A DNA stretch of 64,000 nucleotides. It comes from Collinsella aerofaciens (GTDB lineage Bacteria; Actinomycetota; Coriobacteriia; Coriobacteriales; Coriobacteriaceae). The DNA lies in assembly GCF_028206795.1 (NCBI RefSeq), contig NZ_JAQLFJ010000005.1, positions 62,001 through 126,000 on the forward strand. The letters are read 5' to 3'. This document shows positions 39,249 through 48,832 of the stretch, piece by piece. How positions within the stretch are numbered: the stretch's first letter is position 1; the number at the start of each line of letters is the position of its first letter. Position numbers and translations under genes: made by a program. The notes beneath the pieces are model-generated. The model ran no database searches and was not told where the DNA came from. It saw only the letters and a list, made by a program, of their open reading frames with translations.

Positions 39249-41729
39249 TTATAGGTAGCGGCCGGTGATGCTTGCGGGGCAGGCCACGATGTCGCCCGGC
39301 GTGCCGGCGCAGACGATTTGCCCGCCCGCGTCACCGCCGCCCGGGCCCATGTCGATCACATAGTCGGCGTTGCGGATAAGGTCGAGGTCGTGTTCGATCA
39401 CGACAACTGTGGCGCCCTTGGCGACGAGGCCGTCGAACACACTCAGCAGCACCTGAACATCGAGCGGGTGCAGGCCAATTGTGGGTTCGTCGAACACGAA
39501 TACGGCATCATCCTGCACGCGGCCCATCTCACTCGCGAGCTTAAGACGCTGCGCCTCGCCGCCCGAGAGCGCCGGCGTGGGCTCGCCGAGCGTGAGATAA
39601 CCCAAGCCCAGGTCGTGCAGGGTCTGTAAGCGCGCCTGAACTTTCTTGAGCCCCACCGTAGCGTCGAGGGCCTCGTCCACACTCATGTCCATGAGCCGCG
39701 GCAACGTAAGCAGGCTCCCGTCCTTGCCCTCGCGATGGATATGCGAGGCCGCGTCTGCATAGCGTGAGCCGCGACATGACGGGCAGACGATCTCGACATC
39801 GGGCAAAAACTGCACGTCGAGCGATATCGAACCCGTGCCATCGCACGTAGGGCAGCGCAAGGCGCCGGTGTTGTAGCTAAAGGCGCCCGCCTTGTATCCC
39901 GCCGCCTTAGCCTCGGGCGTGCGGGCGAAGGCGCGACGCAGCTCATCATGGATGTCGGCATAAGTTGCCACCGTCGAGCGCACGTTGGCGCCGATAGGCG
40001 TAGCATCAATCAGATTTGCACGGGCAATGCCCTCGGCGTCGATCCAGCGCACATGGCTTGGCAGGCGCTCGCCAGTTGCCTGAGCCTTGAGCGCCGGGAT
40101 GAGCGTCTCGAGCACCAACGTCGTCTTACCCGAACCCGAAACGCCCGTCACCGCGACCAAGCGACCGCGCGGGATATCGACTTCGAGCGGTTTGACGGTA
40201 TGGATGGCATCGGTCGCCATGCGGATATGGCCCCGGTCGAACATTTCGTCGTCAGCCACCTGCGGCCGCAAGCGCTTGGGCTCCGAGCGCAAAAACGGGG
40301 CGATGCGGCTGTCCTGCGATTGCTCGACCTCATCCACCGTACCGGCGGCGATCACATTACCGCCGCCCGCTCCGGCAACGGGGCCCATCTCGACCAGATA
40401 ATCGGCTTCCGCCAATACGCGCGTGTCGTGGTCGACAACGACCACGGTGTTGCCGTCATCCACCAGATCGCGCATTACGCCTACCAAGCCGTCGACATTG
40501 GCAGGATGCAAGCCGATCGAGGGCTCGTCAAGCACATACAGCACGCCCGTCGAGCGGTTGCGCACCACGCGGGCAAGCTGCACGCGCTGGCGCTCACCCG
40601 TGGAGAGCGTAGCACCGGCGCGGTCGAGCGAGAGGTAATCGAGCCCCAGGTCGACCAGGCGACGAGCCGCGCTCAAAAACGAATCGCAGATATCCGTCGC
40701 CATGGGCTGCATCTCGGCCGGCAAGGATGCGGGCACCCCGCGCGCCCACTCAATCGCCTCACCCAGCGTCATGGCCGCGGCCTGCGCCAGATTGATACCA
40801 CGCACCTGGGGCTGGCGCGCAGCCTCGGAGAGACGCGTGCCGCCACAGTCACGGCACGGGCCCTCGCGCAAAAAGCGAGCCACGCGCTTAAGTCCCTTGT
40901 CGTCCTTAACCTTGGCGAGCGCATTCTCGACGGTATAGACGGCGTTGTAATAGGTGAAATCGAGCGGCGTGGCGCCCTCGCCGTTTTTGGGAACGTAGAG
41001 AATGTGCTTTTTAACCGCCGGACCGTGGAACACGATGTCGCGCTCTTGAGGCGTGAGCTGGTTAAACGGCACGTCGGTGCGCACGCCCATCTCGCCGGCT
41101 ACCTGCTTCATCAGATCCCACATGAGCGTACCCCAGGGAAGCACCGCGCCTTCGTTGATGGTCTTTGACTCGTCGGGCACCAGGCTCGCTTCGTCCACCT
41201 CGCGCATGACACCGGTGCCGCCGCAGGTAGGGCACGCACCGCCGCTGTTAAAGGCAAGGTCCTCGGCACTCGGCGCGTAGAACTCGCGGCCGCATGCGGG
41301 GCACGTGAGCGACAGGCCCGCAGCCACGTTAAGGCTCGGCTCCACACGCGCCCCGCAATGTGGGCACACGTGATGGGCACAGCGGCTAAAGAGCAAACGC
41401 AGACTGTTGTTGAGCTCGGTCATGGTACCAAAGGTCGAGCGCACGCCTGGCACACTGGGACGCTGATGCAACGCGAGTGCCGCCGGCACGTGCAGCACCT
41501 CGTCCACCTGGGCGTGCTCGGCCTGCGTCAGACGACGGCGGGTATAAGCGCTGAGCGCCTCCAAGTAGCGGCGCGAGCCCTCGGAATAAAGAACCCCCAG
41601 CGCCAGCGAGCTCTTGCCTGAGCCCGACACGCCGGCAATACCCACGAGCCTTCCCAGCGGGATATCGATATCGATGTTCTTGAGGTTATGGACGCGCGCG
41701 CCACGTACCTCGATAGCCTGCGGGCTCAT
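39249..41729 (-). CDS. UvrA-like ABC ATPase (short UvrA paralogue)
   Basis: An 826-aa excinuclease-A-like ATPase with two nucleotide-binding domains (GVSGSGKSS and GVSGSGKTT; signatures LSTGERQRV and LSGGEAQRL; Walker [13 protein letters not shown] and [12 protein letters not shown]). Zinc clusters [30 protein letters not shown] and CPSCRGSRY are present. It is over 100 residues shorter than housekeeping UvrA, mostly in the N-terminal insertion where UvrB binds. It therefore resembles UvrA2 or drug-resistance UvrA paralogues that bind DNA or DNA-drug adducts without full excision repair. A GTG start at 41753, one base after the previous stop, is an alternative. Confidence 0.88.
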   Translation of the reverse strand: MSPQAIEVRGARVHNLKNIDIDIPLGRLVGIAGVSGSGKSSLALGVLYSEGSRRYLEALSAYTRRRLTQAEHAQVDEVLHVPAALALHQRPSVPGVRSTFGTMTELNNSLRLLFSRCAHHVCPHCGARVEPSLNVAAGLSLTCPACGREFYAPSAEDLAFNSGGACPTCGGTGVMREVDEASLVPDESKTINEGAVLPWGTLMWDLMKQVAGEMGVRTDVPFNQLTPQERDIVFHGPAVKKHILYVPKNGEGATPLDFTYYNAVYTVENALAKVKDDKGLKRVARFLREGPCRDCGGTRLSEAARQPQVRGINLAQAAAMTLGEAIEWARGVPASLPAEMQPMATDICDSFLSAARRLVDLGLDYLSLDRAGATLSTGERQRVQLARVVRNRSTGVLYVLDEPSIGLHPANVDGLVGVMRDLVDDGNTVVVVDHDTRVLAEADYLVEMGPVAGAGGGNVIAAGTVDEVEQSQDSRIAPFLRSEPKRLRPQVADDEMFDRGHIRMATDAIHTVKPLEVDIPRGRLVAVTGVSGSGKTTLVLETLIPALKAQATGERLPSHVRWIDAEGIARANLIDATPIGANVRSTVATYADIHDELRRAFARTPEAKAAGYKAGAFSYNTGALRCPTCDGTGSISLDVQFLPDVEIVCPSCRGSRYADAASHIHREGKDGSLLTLPRLMDMSVDEALDATVGLKKVQARLQTLHDLGLGYLTLGEPTPALSGGEAQRLKLASEMGRVQDDAVFVFDEPTIGLHPLDVQVLLSVFDGLVAKGATVVVIEHDLDLIRNADYVIDMGPGGGDAGGQIVCAGTPGDIVACPASITGRYL

Positions 41730-41754
41730 CTTCTGTTCCGTCACCTTTATCACC

Positions 41755-42873
41755 CTACTCGTGCCATAAAATGCGGTCGCGAATGTACTTGCCCAGCATG
41801 GGCACGGTAAACCGGACGAGGCCGTATCCGGCAGCCTCGATGACGCGCTCGCGAATCAGGCTTGCGCGATATTTACTCGCCCAGCTCTGAGTGCGATCGC
41901 AGCGCTCAATGATATCCGCCATGCGAGTCGGTTTGTCCTCGTCAACCGCCATGGCCTCGATAAAGAGGCGCTGGGGGCTACGCAGCCCGTAATACAGAGG
42001 TGCGTCGACCGCTTCATAGAACTCGGAGACGGCATCCGCATGGCCAGCCTCGACATCGCACGCTTCAATGACCTGCGAATTGCGCCGGACAGCAGAGCGC
42101 CACATGTAATATCCCACCAGCTGAACCATATAGGGATGCCCCATGCTCTTGTGTGCCGCAAGGTCCGCCGTCTCCGCATCAACGTAAAGACCGGCGTCCT
42201 TGACCGTCTGGACATATGAATCGCGCACCTTGGGCAAAGAAATCGCCCCCAGCGCACGCTGCTGAGCACGGCGCAAAAACGTCACGCTCGGCTCTTCGAG
42301 CAGGTCGTCAACCATACTGGGCAAGCCGGCAAATACCAGCGCAAGACCGCGCTGGTCGCTATCGGACAGGCCCGTAGCATCCTGATCTCCGAGCACCTGC
42401 TGATAGAGAACGGCAAGAGCCGCCAGTTCCTCGATAGACGCAGATTGTGCCTCGTCAATCGCAAACAGGATGCCCTTACCTGGACCGAGCTTCTTGAGGC
42501 GCTCGTTGACCAGCCCTCGCAGCGTCTCGCCTTTTGCCCGCGCCGCCTCGACCGACATCCGGCCAAACGACGGCCCAAACTCCATTGACGTCACAACGGG
42601 TTTATTCGAGCGAAGCGCGTCGGCCAAGCGGTCGCATAAGCCAAGCGAAGCGGAATCGGAGACAACCGCCCATCCGCGCTCGCCGGCCAGACGTTGCAGC
42701 TCCCTCAGGAGAACCGTCTTGCCACAGCCGCGGTTTCCCGTAATGAGCATGAGCCTGCCCGGCGCTCCGGCGCCGTTATCGAGCCCTTCCTCAAAATCTT
42801 CGATGACCGACTCGCGACCAATGAGTATCGGAGGGCGCTTGCCAGCCGTTGGCTTAAAGGGATTTGGATTCAT
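41755..42873 (-). CDS. AAA-type ATP-binding protein with C-terminal winged helix
   Basis: A 372-aa ATPase resembling archaeal Orc/Cdc6-like and STAND-type ATPases. Walker A is [17 protein letters not shown], Walker [13 protein letters not shown], and the sensor-like segment is [16 protein letters not shown]. The C-terminal part (about 280-372, [20 protein letters not shown] onward) looks like a winged helix. The role is unknown; such proteins often occur with mobile or defence functions. The UvrA-like gene starts at or just after its stop, so the two are coupled. Upstream are three 10-bp iterons. Confidence 0.82.
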   Translation of the reverse strand: MNPNPFKPTAGKRPPILIGRESVIEDFEEGLDNGAGAPGRLMLITGNRGCGKTVLLRELQRLAGERGWAVVSDSASLGLCDRLADALRSNKPVVTSMEFGPSFGRMSVEAARAKGETLRGLVNERLKKLGPGKGILFAIDEAQSASIEELAALAVLYQQVLGDQDATGLSDSDQRGLALVFAGLPSMVDDLLEEPSVTFLRRAQQRALGAISLPKVRDSYVQTVKDAGLYVDAETADLAAHKSMGHPYMVQLVGYYMWRSAVRRNSQVIEACDVEAGHADAVSEFYEAVDAPLYYGLRSPQRLFIEAMAVDEDKPTRMADIIERCDRTQSWASKYRASLIRERVIEAAGYGLVRFTVPMLGKYIRDRILWHE

Positions 42874-42908
42874 GTCGGCCTCCTCGGATTGGCAAACGCT
42901 GCCTATAG

Positions 42909-42938
42909 TTATACCAACTTATACCGAGTTATACCAAC
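42909..42938 (-). repeat. three 10-bp direct repeats upstream of the AAA ATPase gene
   Basis: TTATACCAAC, TTATACCGAG and TTATACCAAC follow one another with exact 10-bp period, close to one helical turn. They lie about 36 nt before the ATG of the ATPase. The complement holds TATAA boxes, so they overlap a likely promoter and may be operator iterons. Confidence 0.7.
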
Positions 42939-42966
42939 AGCAGGTGACAAAGAGGCCGCCCTTCTA

Positions 42967-44970
42967 TCACCTATGGCCGAAAAACTCGGCGTCTGCTGCT
43001 CGCCAGGGGCGGAAGGTGGTGGGATCGATCTTTACGTGCGCCGCGGCGGGTACGTCGTACCATTTGACCGTGTAACCGGCGCCGTGAGAGCAAAAGACCG
43101 AATCGGGCGTGTTGGGCAGATCGGCCTCGGGCTCGTAGGCGGCCGTCTCGATGACGCGCTCGGCATCATGGCAAGCCGCATAACCGGCGAACTCCAGGTA
43201 CAGATGACCGCGACCGCTCGTGTAGGCAGCCACCTCCAGCGCGTAATCCTGCACCTCGGATGCCGGCACGCGACCCACAAGCTTCGCCCGGTCGCCCGCC
43301 ATCGTCGGCGGCTCGTACTCGGCACCCATGCGCGTGGCATCCGAGAGCGCCCGGCCAACGCACTCCCCTGGCACCTCGAGCTCAAAGCGATACCACGGTT
43401 CCAACAACACCGCCGCGCCGGCCTCACGCGCCTGCATGAGTCCCTGGCGAATCGCGCGGTACGTGGCCTGGCGAAAATCGCCACCCTCGGTGTGCTTGGC
43501 ATGCGCACGCCCGCCCGTGAGCGTAATGCGCACATCGGTGATGGGCGAGCCGGTCAACACGCCCAGGTGATCGCGCTCCATAGCGTTGGTGAGCGCCAGA
43601 CGTTGCCAGTTAAGATCGAGCTCATCGGTCGAGGTCACGGTGCCAAAGTGCACGCCCGAACCCGCTGGCAACGGCTCCAGACGCAGATGCACCTCGGCAT
43701 AGTGGCGCAGTGGCTCAAAGTGGCCCACGCCCTCGACCGGCTGCGAAATAGTCTCCTTATAGAGAATGCCGCCAGGCTCAAACGCAATCGATAGACCAAA
43801 GCGATCTGCCAACACCCGCTGCACGACCTCGAGTTGCACAGCGCCCATCAACTGCAGGTGAATCTGCTCAAGATGCGTATTCCAGCTTACGCCGAGCATG
43901 GGATCTTCGTCCGCCAACTCACTCAATGCTTTGAACACCGTATGGACGTCATGTTCGCCCGGCAGCACCGTATAGGTGAGGACTGGCGCAATGACGGGCG
44001 CATCGCCCGCGGGCTCCGCGCCCAGGGCGTCCCCTGGGCGAACGTGCGCAAGACCCGTCACGGCACAAATACCGCCAGCAGCAACTTCTTGCGCAAGCTC
44101 ATACTTCTCGCCGTTATAGATGCGTACTTGATCGACCTTCTGCTCCCATGCCTCGGCACCGGAACGTCCGTCAATCATCTGCTTGGCGTGCAGCGTGCCG
44201 CCGGTCACTTTAACCCAAGCCAAACGCTCGCCGCGATCTCCGCGGCTGACACGATAGACGCGCGCGGCAAACTCCGGGGGCCACGCCTGTTCACGCATCA
44301 GCGCGCATATGCCATCCAGCAGCTCGTCCACGCCTTGGTCCTTGAGCGCCGAGCCGGCAAAGCAGGGAAAGAGCTTGCGCTCGGTAACCATGCGCGACAG
44401 CGTTGCGACGGAAAGCTCACCCGCTTCAAGAAACTCCTCGAGTGCCGCCTCGTCCAACGCAGCAGCATCCTCCTGAACGGCACCGCCCGCCAGCAGCTCG
44501 TTGGCATCCAGGCAGCCCTCGGAAAGACGCTGCCCCAGCTGTGCCAGCAAAACATCGCGACCGGGATTCTCCAAATCGATTTTGTTGATAAAGATGAACG
44601 TCGGAATGTCATAGCGCGCAAGCAGGCGCCACAGGGTTTCGGTGTGCCCCTGCACGCCATCGTTGGCGCCCACAACCAAAATCGCATAGTCGAGCGCGCG
44701 CAGCGTGCGCTCCGCCTCAGCCGAAAAATCGACGTGGCCGGGTGCATCCACGAGCATGACGTGGGTATCGCCGTGGTCGAGCACGGCCTGCGACGAGAAG
44801 ATCGTAATGCCGCGCTCGCGCTCGATCGCGTTCGTGTCCAGGTGCGAATCGCCATCGTCCACGCGGCCGCGCTTGCGAATGCGACCCGCATTGAACAACA
44901 TGGCCTCGGCCAACGTGGTCTTGCCGGCATCGACATGCGCCAAGATTCCAACGACCGCTTGCTTCGACAT
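42967..44970 (-). CDS. TetM-like ribosomal-protection GTPase (EF-G family)
   Basis: A 667-aa translational GTPase with the domain order of TetM/TetO. G motifs are VVGILAHVDAGKTT, RERGITIFSS, VDAPGHVDF and FINKIDLENPG. Domain IV and V segments (LTGGRAHAKHTEGGDFRQ, GECVGRALSDATRMGAEYE) follow the EF-G C-terminal pattern. TetM-type proteins expel tetracycline from the ribosome; many chromosomal relatives in Coriobacteria and Clostridia have unproven resistance roles. AGAGGAGA precedes the ATG at 44970; an extension to 45039 is unsupported. The gene is upstream of the AAA ATPase/UvrA-like pair, perhaps loosely grouped as stress or drug tolerance genes. Confidence 0.85.
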   Translation of the reverse strand: MSKQAVVGILAHVDAGKTTLAEAMLFNAGRIRKRGRVDDGDSHLDTNAIERERGITIFSSQAVLDHGDTHVMLVDAPGHVDFSAEAERTLRALDYAILVVGANDGVQGHTETLWRLLARYDIPTFIFINKIDLENPGRDVLLAQLGQRLSEGCLDANELLAGGAVQEDAAALDEAALEEFLEAGELSVATLSRMVTERKLFPCFAGSALKDQGVDELLDGICALMREQAWPPEFAARVYRVSRGDRGERLAWVKVTGGTLHAKQMIDGRSGAEAWEQKVDQVRIYNGEKYELAQEVAAGGICAVTGLAHVRPGDALGAEPAGDAPVIAPVLTYTVLPGEHDVHTVFKALSELADEDPMLGVSWNTHLEQIHLQLMGAVQLEVVQRVLADRFGLSIAFEPGGILYKETISQPVEGVGHFEPLRHYAEVHLRLEPLPAGSGVHFGTVTSTDELDLNWQRLALTNAMERDHLGVLTGSPITDVRITLTGGRAHAKHTEGGDFRQATYRAIRQGLMQAREAGAAVLLEPWYRFELEVPGECVGRALSDATRMGAEYEPPTMAGDRAKLVGRVPASEVQDYALEVAAYTSGRGHLYLEFAGYAACHDAERVIETAAYEPEADLPNTPDSVFCSHGAGYTVKWYDVPAAAHVKIDPTTFRPWRAADAEFFGHR

Positions 44971-45167
44971 GGCTCTCCTCTTATTACAAGCCCATCGCAC
45001 GCGGCAAAGGGCACCCTCGTTCCACACTGGATGATACAATTTACGGGCCGGTGGGCGAAGCGGGCCCTATCCCCCGACCGAGCTCATCGCCCCGCGTTGC
45101 CGCGCGGCGATTTTCGCAGGTTCGCGCCTTGCGAAAGCCGGCATCTCCCCTTAACAGCCCAGCGATC

Positions 45168-45192
45168 AAAAAGGCCCCACTCGGGGCCATTT
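45168..45192 (-). terminator. intrinsic terminator of the GNAT gene
   Basis: On the minus strand GGCCCCGAGTGGGGCC is followed by TTTTTGATC. Confidence 0.85.
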
Positions 45193-45226
45193 TCATGTAC
45201 ATGATTGCTGATACGCGTCCCCGCTC

Positions 45227-45718
45227 TTATGCCTCGCGAAGCCAGTCAAACGCAACGCGCGGCGTGCCGTCCGACACATACACGACGCCGGCGCGCTCGA
45301 ACCCCGCCTTAACGATCGCGCCTTGCATGGGCAGGTTGTCCGCGTGCGTGTCGATACGCAGGTGGTCGGCGCGCTCCTTGGCAAAGGCAAACGTCGCAGC
45401 AGCGATGCCGTGCACGGTGCCGTCGGATGCCACGCGGTGCAGCACGGCGTACGGAGTGTCGCTACGCCATTGACCGTCCTCAATCACGTCATAGCACTCG
45501 TCCGGCCCCGGCAAAAAGGCAAACGTCGCCACCACGCGACCGTCGACTTCGCACACGTAACTGCCACCAGCGGCAATATCGGCAGCCAGCTGCTCGGCCG
45601 AAGGCGTGCCCTCGGGCCACTGCGTGGCGTTGCCATGTGCGCGCATAAAGGCGCGAGCCGCGTCATAGATAGCCATGACGGCGGGGGTGTCGGTATCGAG
45701 GGTTTTTCTGATCATCAC
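45227..45718 (-). CDS. GNAT-family N-acetyltransferase
   Basis: A 163-aa acetyltransferase transferring acetyl from acetyl-CoA to an amine. The N-terminus MIRKTLDTDTPAVMAIYDAA, the central strand YVCEVDGRVVATFAFL, and the late LRIDTHADNLPMQGAIVKAGF (CoA-proximal helix with Asn) follow the GNAT pattern. Substrate unknown. It starts with ATGATG and shares a 75-bp divergent promoter region with the 98-aa zinc-ribbon ORF, which contains a 9-bp inverted repeat. Confidence 0.88.
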   Translation of the reverse strand: MMIRKTLDTDTPAVMAIYDAARAFMRAHGNATQWPEGTPSAEQLAADIAAGGSYVCEVDGRVVATFAFLPGPDECYDVIEDGQWRSDTPYAVLHRVASDGTVHGIAAATFAFAKERADHLRIDTHADNLPMQGAIVKAGFERAGVVYVSDGTPRVAFDWLREA

Positions 45719-45736
45719 GCGGCGACCTCACGTTTA

Positions 45737-45768
45737 TTGGTATCACTTTGATTGAGCAATGATACCAA
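45737..45768. promoter_or_regulatory. inverted repeat in the divergent promoter region
   Basis: TTGGTATCA and TGATACCAA are separated by 14 nt between the GNAT gene and the zinc-ribbon gene. The arms have the spacing of promoter boxes on both strands, so they could be a symmetric promoter or an operator. Confidence 0.45.
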
Positions 45769-45792
45769 CGTTTGGAGAGGGGCGCGAAGCGG

Positions 45793-46089
45793 ATGGGAAG
45801 CAAAAAGCGAGCCGCCTGGTCAAAGGCCAAAAGCGAGTTTTTGGGCGCTGCCACCGGCGGCGATATGAGCGACCTGTTTGCGCGCGAGGACGAGCGCCGC
45901 GACGCCCTGGACGCCGAGCGCGATGAGGCCTGGCGCTACAAGTCGTGCGAGCGCAAAAACCGTTACGACACACGCGCCGAGGCCGAAGCAGTTATGGCCG
46001 ACTGCGAAAACCGCGGGCGGCGTGGTTTGGCCTGCTACAAATGCGAATACTGCGGCGGATGGCATTTGACGTCGCATCCCTGGAAATAG
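45793..46089 (+). CDS. small zinc-ribbon-like protein (98 aa)
   Basis: A basic 98-aa protein. The N-terminal half (SKKRAAWSKAKSEFLGA, LFAREDERRDALDAER) is charged and helical. The C-terminal half reads YKSCERKNRYDTRAEAEAVM, then LACYKCEYCGGWHLTSHPW, a compact Cys/His set seen in small actinobacterial and phage proteins with an SCERKNRY start. It probably binds zinc; function unknown. ATG 45793 is used; a TTG at 45772 is in frame. It is divergent from the GNAT gene. Confidence 0.75.
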   Translation: MGSKKRAAWSKAKSEFLGAATGGDMSDLFAREDERRDALDAERDEAWRYKSCERKNRYDTRAEAEAVMADCENRGRRGLACYKCEYCGGWHLTSHPWK

Positions 46090-46156
46090 GGCCTGCGTCG
46101 GCGCGGCGCTGACGCAGCGGCACAGCACCGGCGCAGCGCCGGCCATCGCACACAAG

Positions 46157-46861
46157 CTACGGGCGCGGCGGCACCAAAACATCGTAACGAACGGCTTTGC
46201 CCGCAAGCTGATAGCTCGGCTTAACGCCGGCAAGCAGCGGCCCCTTCACCGGCCGCTTGATAACGACCTTGCGCGGCCGCACCGCAAGCGCAGCTTCGAC
46301 CAGCGTCTCTTCATCGGCGCACGGCCGCTCCAAATGGTGCAGGAGTTGGAACTTCTTTTTGACCGCCGCGCTCTTGGTGCGCTCGGGAAACATGGGGTCC
46401 AGGTACACCACGTCGGGAGCCGTAAGCTCACCCTGCTCGATTAGCTCAGCCGTATGGCGAAGGCCGGCAATGCTGTCCTTGCCCGCATGCAAGTGCATGC
46501 GCGCCACGGCATCCGCAAGTGCCGGATCATCTGCCGCGCGATCCAAAGCATCCTGCAGCAGCGCCGCGATCACGCAATCCTGCTCATACAGATCGACGGT
46601 AAAGCCCGCGGCCGCTAGCAGCAGCGAGTCCTCGCCAAAGCCTGCCGTAGCGTCAATCGCCCAGGGGCTCTCAATGCCTTTTGTGCGCGCGACCTTCACC
46701 AACAGCTCTTGCTGCAGACGGCCCTGCTTGAGCCGTGGGCGCATGCGGGCAAAATCGGCACGTAGCTCCATCGTGCCGTCGGTGAGCGTGAGCCCCTCGG
46801 GCTTCTCGGTCAGCTCTAGCCCTGCGGCCCGAGCAACAGAAAAGGGATCGACGACGCCCAT
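46157..46861 (-). CDS. class I SAM methyltransferase, RsmJ-like (16S rRNA m2G1516)
   Basis: A 234-aa methyltransferase close to RsmJ. The SAM loop is AIDATAGFGEDSLLLAAAGF, the acidic strand end is DLYEQD, and the catalytic motif is VVYLDPMFPER, where RsmJ has DPMFP. VVIKRPVKGPLL near the C-terminus also matches. It would methylate the N2 of a guanine in 16S rRNA. AAGGAG lies 5 nt before ATG 46861. The 47-aa membrane ORF is encoded 63 bp upstream on the same strand. Confidence 0.88.
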   Translation of the reverse strand: MGVVDPFSVARAAGLELTEKPEGLTLTDGTMELRADFARMRPRLKQGRLQQELLVKVARTKGIESPWAIDATAGFGEDSLLLAAAGFTVDLYEQDCVIAALLQDALDRAADDPALADAVARMHLHAGKDSIAGLRHTAELIEQGELTAPDVVYLDPMFPERTKSAAVKKKFQLLHHLERPCADEETLVEAALAVRPRKVVIKRPVKGPLLAGVKPSYQLAGKAVRYDVLVPPRP

Positions 46862-46924
46862 GGGCACTCCTTCACAAGCAAAACGAATACGCAGGCGCCG
46901 TGTCCGTCGGCACCCAGCCGTTCG

Positions 46925-47068
46925 TTATTGTCCCACATGCGACATGGCCCACAGCATCCCAATGCAAAGCACCGCCATCAATCCCGTGCACACGGCAGCG
47001 ATCACAGAATCGCTCATGCGCCTTCCCAACGACCGCGACTCGCGCACTTGCCCTGTTCCGTACATCAT
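46925..47068 (-). CDS. small single-span membrane protein (47 aa)
   Basis: A short ORF with a textbook ribosome binding site (AAGGAGGAG just before a tandem ATGATG). The product has a basic, hydrophilic N-terminus (GQVRESRSLGRRMSD) and one hydrophobic helix (SVIAAVCTGLMAVLCIGMLW), ending SHVGQ. It has the features of small bitopic membrane proteins. It is upstream of the RsmJ-like gene and may share its transcript. Function unknown. Confidence 0.65.
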   Translation of the reverse strand: MMYGTGQVRESRSLGRRMSDSVIAAVCTGLMAVLCIGMLWAMSHVGQ

Positions 47069-47295
47069 GGCTCCTCCTTAGACCAGCTCCTTGTTACGAC
47101 TCCATCATCGCAGCGCTGCGCATGAGCTGCCATCGATTTGGCTTACGCCCGGCTTTCGCTTTTGAAAGGTTGGGCCGCACAGGCTCAAAGCGCTTTCATG
47201 CGCATGCATCGCCGCGTTGAACTACAATGTGCTTCACCATATGTGCAACACGGGGGGTACGCCAGACCGGCCGTACTCGTATCGAAAGGACCACC

Positions 47296-47697
47296 ATGAG
47301 CTTCACTCGCAAGACACTTAAAGTCCTTGCCCTCATTTACTTTGTTTTGGGCATCGCCAGCCTCGTCATCGCCGGCGTCGGCATCGCCAACGGCAGCCTC
47401 GATTCCACGTATGGGTCGAACGCCATGCTCGCCGCGGCCGTACTTGTCATCAAAGGTCTTGTCGATCTTGCCGCAGGTGTTGCGGGCATCAAGGGTGCCA
47501 ACAAGCCTTCGCAGGTAGGCGGCGCGTTTAAGCTCGGTATTGTTGCCGCGGTCGCCACACTTGCCCAGGCGGTGCTCACGCTTCCCGCGTTTGGTGGCGA
47601 CGCCATCAACTTTGGCGCCTTTGTCATCGTGGTCTACGACTTGTTCTTTGTTCAGCAGGCGCACGACGTCAAGGCCGAGAACAAGGACCGCCTGTAA
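47296..47697 (+). CDS. small four-helix membrane protein (133 aa)
   Basis: A hydrophobic 133-aa protein with about four transmembrane helices: VLALIYFVLGIASLVIAGVG, AMLAAAVLVIKGLVDLAAGV, LGIVAAVATLAQAVLTLPAF and INFGAFVIVVYDLFFV. The hydrophilic ends are basic or acidic (MSFTRKTLK and HDVKAENKDRL). It resembles uncharacterised actinobacterial DUF-type membrane proteins; no catalytic motif. GAAAGGA precedes ATG 47296, and a terminator follows. Confidence 0.8.
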   Translation: MSFTRKTLKVLALIYFVLGIASLVIAGVGIANGSLDSTYGSNAMLAAAVLVIKGLVDLAAGVAGIKGANKPSQVGGAFKLGIVAAVATLAQAVLTLPAFGGDAINFGAFVIVVYDLFFVQQAHDVKAENKDRL

Positions 47698-47736
47698 GCG
47701 CTCGCTTGTCATAGCCTCTTGCAGCCAAGCAACTAA

Positions 47737-47772
47737 AAAGGGCCGATCGCGCAGCAACGCGGTCGGCCCTTT
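47737..47772 (+). terminator. intrinsic terminator of the membrane protein gene
   Basis: AAAGGGCCGATCGCG and CGCGGTCGGCCCTTT form a stem with one wobble and a 6-nt loop. Confidence 0.85.
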
Positions 47773-47773
47773 G

Positions 47774-47825
47774 CGTTTGCCCAGATAAAACCTGCCAAAA
47801 TAAACCTGTCCCTTTTTGGCAGGTT
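47774..47825. repeat. palindromic intergenic repeat, family B, copy 2
   Basis: CGTTTGCCCAGATAAAACC, AAACCTGTCCC and TTTTTGGCAGGTT, as at 10325-10376. Stem arms AACCTGCCAAAA and TTTTTGGCAGGTT are perfect here, where copy 1 has changes in both arms. It ends 2 nt before the stop of the minus-strand methyltransferase, for which it forms a terminator with TTTTAT. Confidence 0.8.
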
Positions 47826-47826
47826 A

Positions 47827-48642
47827 TTAGCGGTGACGGTACTCGGCGATGATGAAGTCGATATCGGTCTGAAGGGTGTCCAGGTTTGCCAGGCGCTCTT
47901 TGTCGGCAGGGCGTGTGCGGTAGTAGTACGGCGTCATCTGGAACACCGCCTCGATGTCGGCCTGCGTCTGGAGCGTAATGTTCGCAGACACCCGCTGCGT
48001 TCCGACCAACTCGAGCTCGGTAGTCTTCGGCAGCTTCTCGTCATTGAGATATGGCGTGTCGTAGAGCACCTCCTTGAGCCCAAACAGGTGCCGAGCACCC
48101 GGCACCACGGTATAGAGCGAGCCCTCTGGCGCCAGCACGCGGGCAAACTCGCGCTCGTTAAAGGGAGCGAAGAGCTCGGTCACCATATCGAAGGCGCCAT
48201 CGGCCACGGGGATGTCCTTCATATTGGCCACAAAGTAGGTCGCATCGCCGCGCTTGGCGGCCAGGCGCACCATCTCCTTGCCCAGGTCGAAACCGTAAGC
48301 ATCCACGTCCGGCACCGCGCCCATGGCGCTCGTGTAGTAGCCCTCGCCACAGCAAATATCGAGCAAGGTCATGGGGACGCCTGCAGACGCCGCGCGACCA
48401 GACACCTGTTCGCGCATCAGTTCGACCATCGCATCGCGCAACGGCGCATAGTAACCGCGGTTCAGAAAGTCACGACGGCTGCGCGCTTGCGACTTGGGAT
48501 CGCCCATGGAATCGCCGCTCTTAGACGAGCGCAGCAGATAGAGATAGCCCTCGCGCGCACGGTCAAATCGGTGTCCGCCCGCGCATGCAGCACCGCGCTC
48601 GTCGTCCACCAACGGCTCATGGCAAACGGGACACAACAACAT
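47827..48642 (-). CDS. RlmA-like 23S rRNA (guanine-N1) methyltransferase
   Basis: A 271-aa SAM methyltransferase with an N-terminal zinc finger (LLCPVCHEPLVDD, CAGGHRFDRAREGYLYLL), then SKSGDSMGDPKSQARSRRDF and GYYAPLRDAM as in RlmA/TlrB, and the SAM motif TLLDICCGEGYYTSAM. RlmA methylates G745 or G748 of 23S rRNA; the TlrB type confers tylosin resistance, but which position is used cannot be told here. The end of the gene abuts the family B repeat. Confidence 0.88.
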   Translation of the reverse strand: MLLCPVCHEPLVDDERGAACAGGHRFDRAREGYLYLLRSSKSGDSMGDPKSQARSRRDFLNRGYYAPLRDAMVELMREQVSGRAASAGVPMTLLDICCGEGYYTSAMGAVPDVDAYGFDLGKEMVRLAAKRGDATYFVANMKDIPVADGAFDMVTELFAPFNEREFARVLAPEGSLYTVVPGARHLFGLKEVLYDTPYLNDEKLPKTTELELVGTQRVSANITLQTQADIEAVFQMTPYYYRTRPADKERLANLDTLQTDIDFIIAEYRHR

Positions 48643-48699
48643 GGCAACTCCTTAGCGCGGACAACACAACGCCCACCATTGTCGCACGCCTTCCCCATC

Positions 48700-48780
48700 T
48701 AGTCATAGAAGAGACAAGGAGTGTCCCCAGCTGCCGGCAGAAAAGGAACGTCCCTAAGTGTCGACTAGTCGATTAGGAGT
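48700..48780. repeat. degenerate palindromic intergenic repeat
   Basis: GTGTCCCCAGCTGCCGGCAG, GGAACGTCCCTAAGTGTCG and GACTAGTCG recall family A (GGGGACGTTC and GACTAGTC) but are scrambled. It sits in the gap before the MATE gene. Confidence 0.4.
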
Positions 48781-48832
48781 ATCATCATCTGCGCAAATAA
48801 GCACGAAAGAGCATGTTAAAGATTGAGAGCGT

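Noticed and set aside
42967..44970. acquired mobile tetracycline resistance gene
   Set aside because: No transposon, conjugation or leader-peptide features surround it and its base composition resembles its neighbours.
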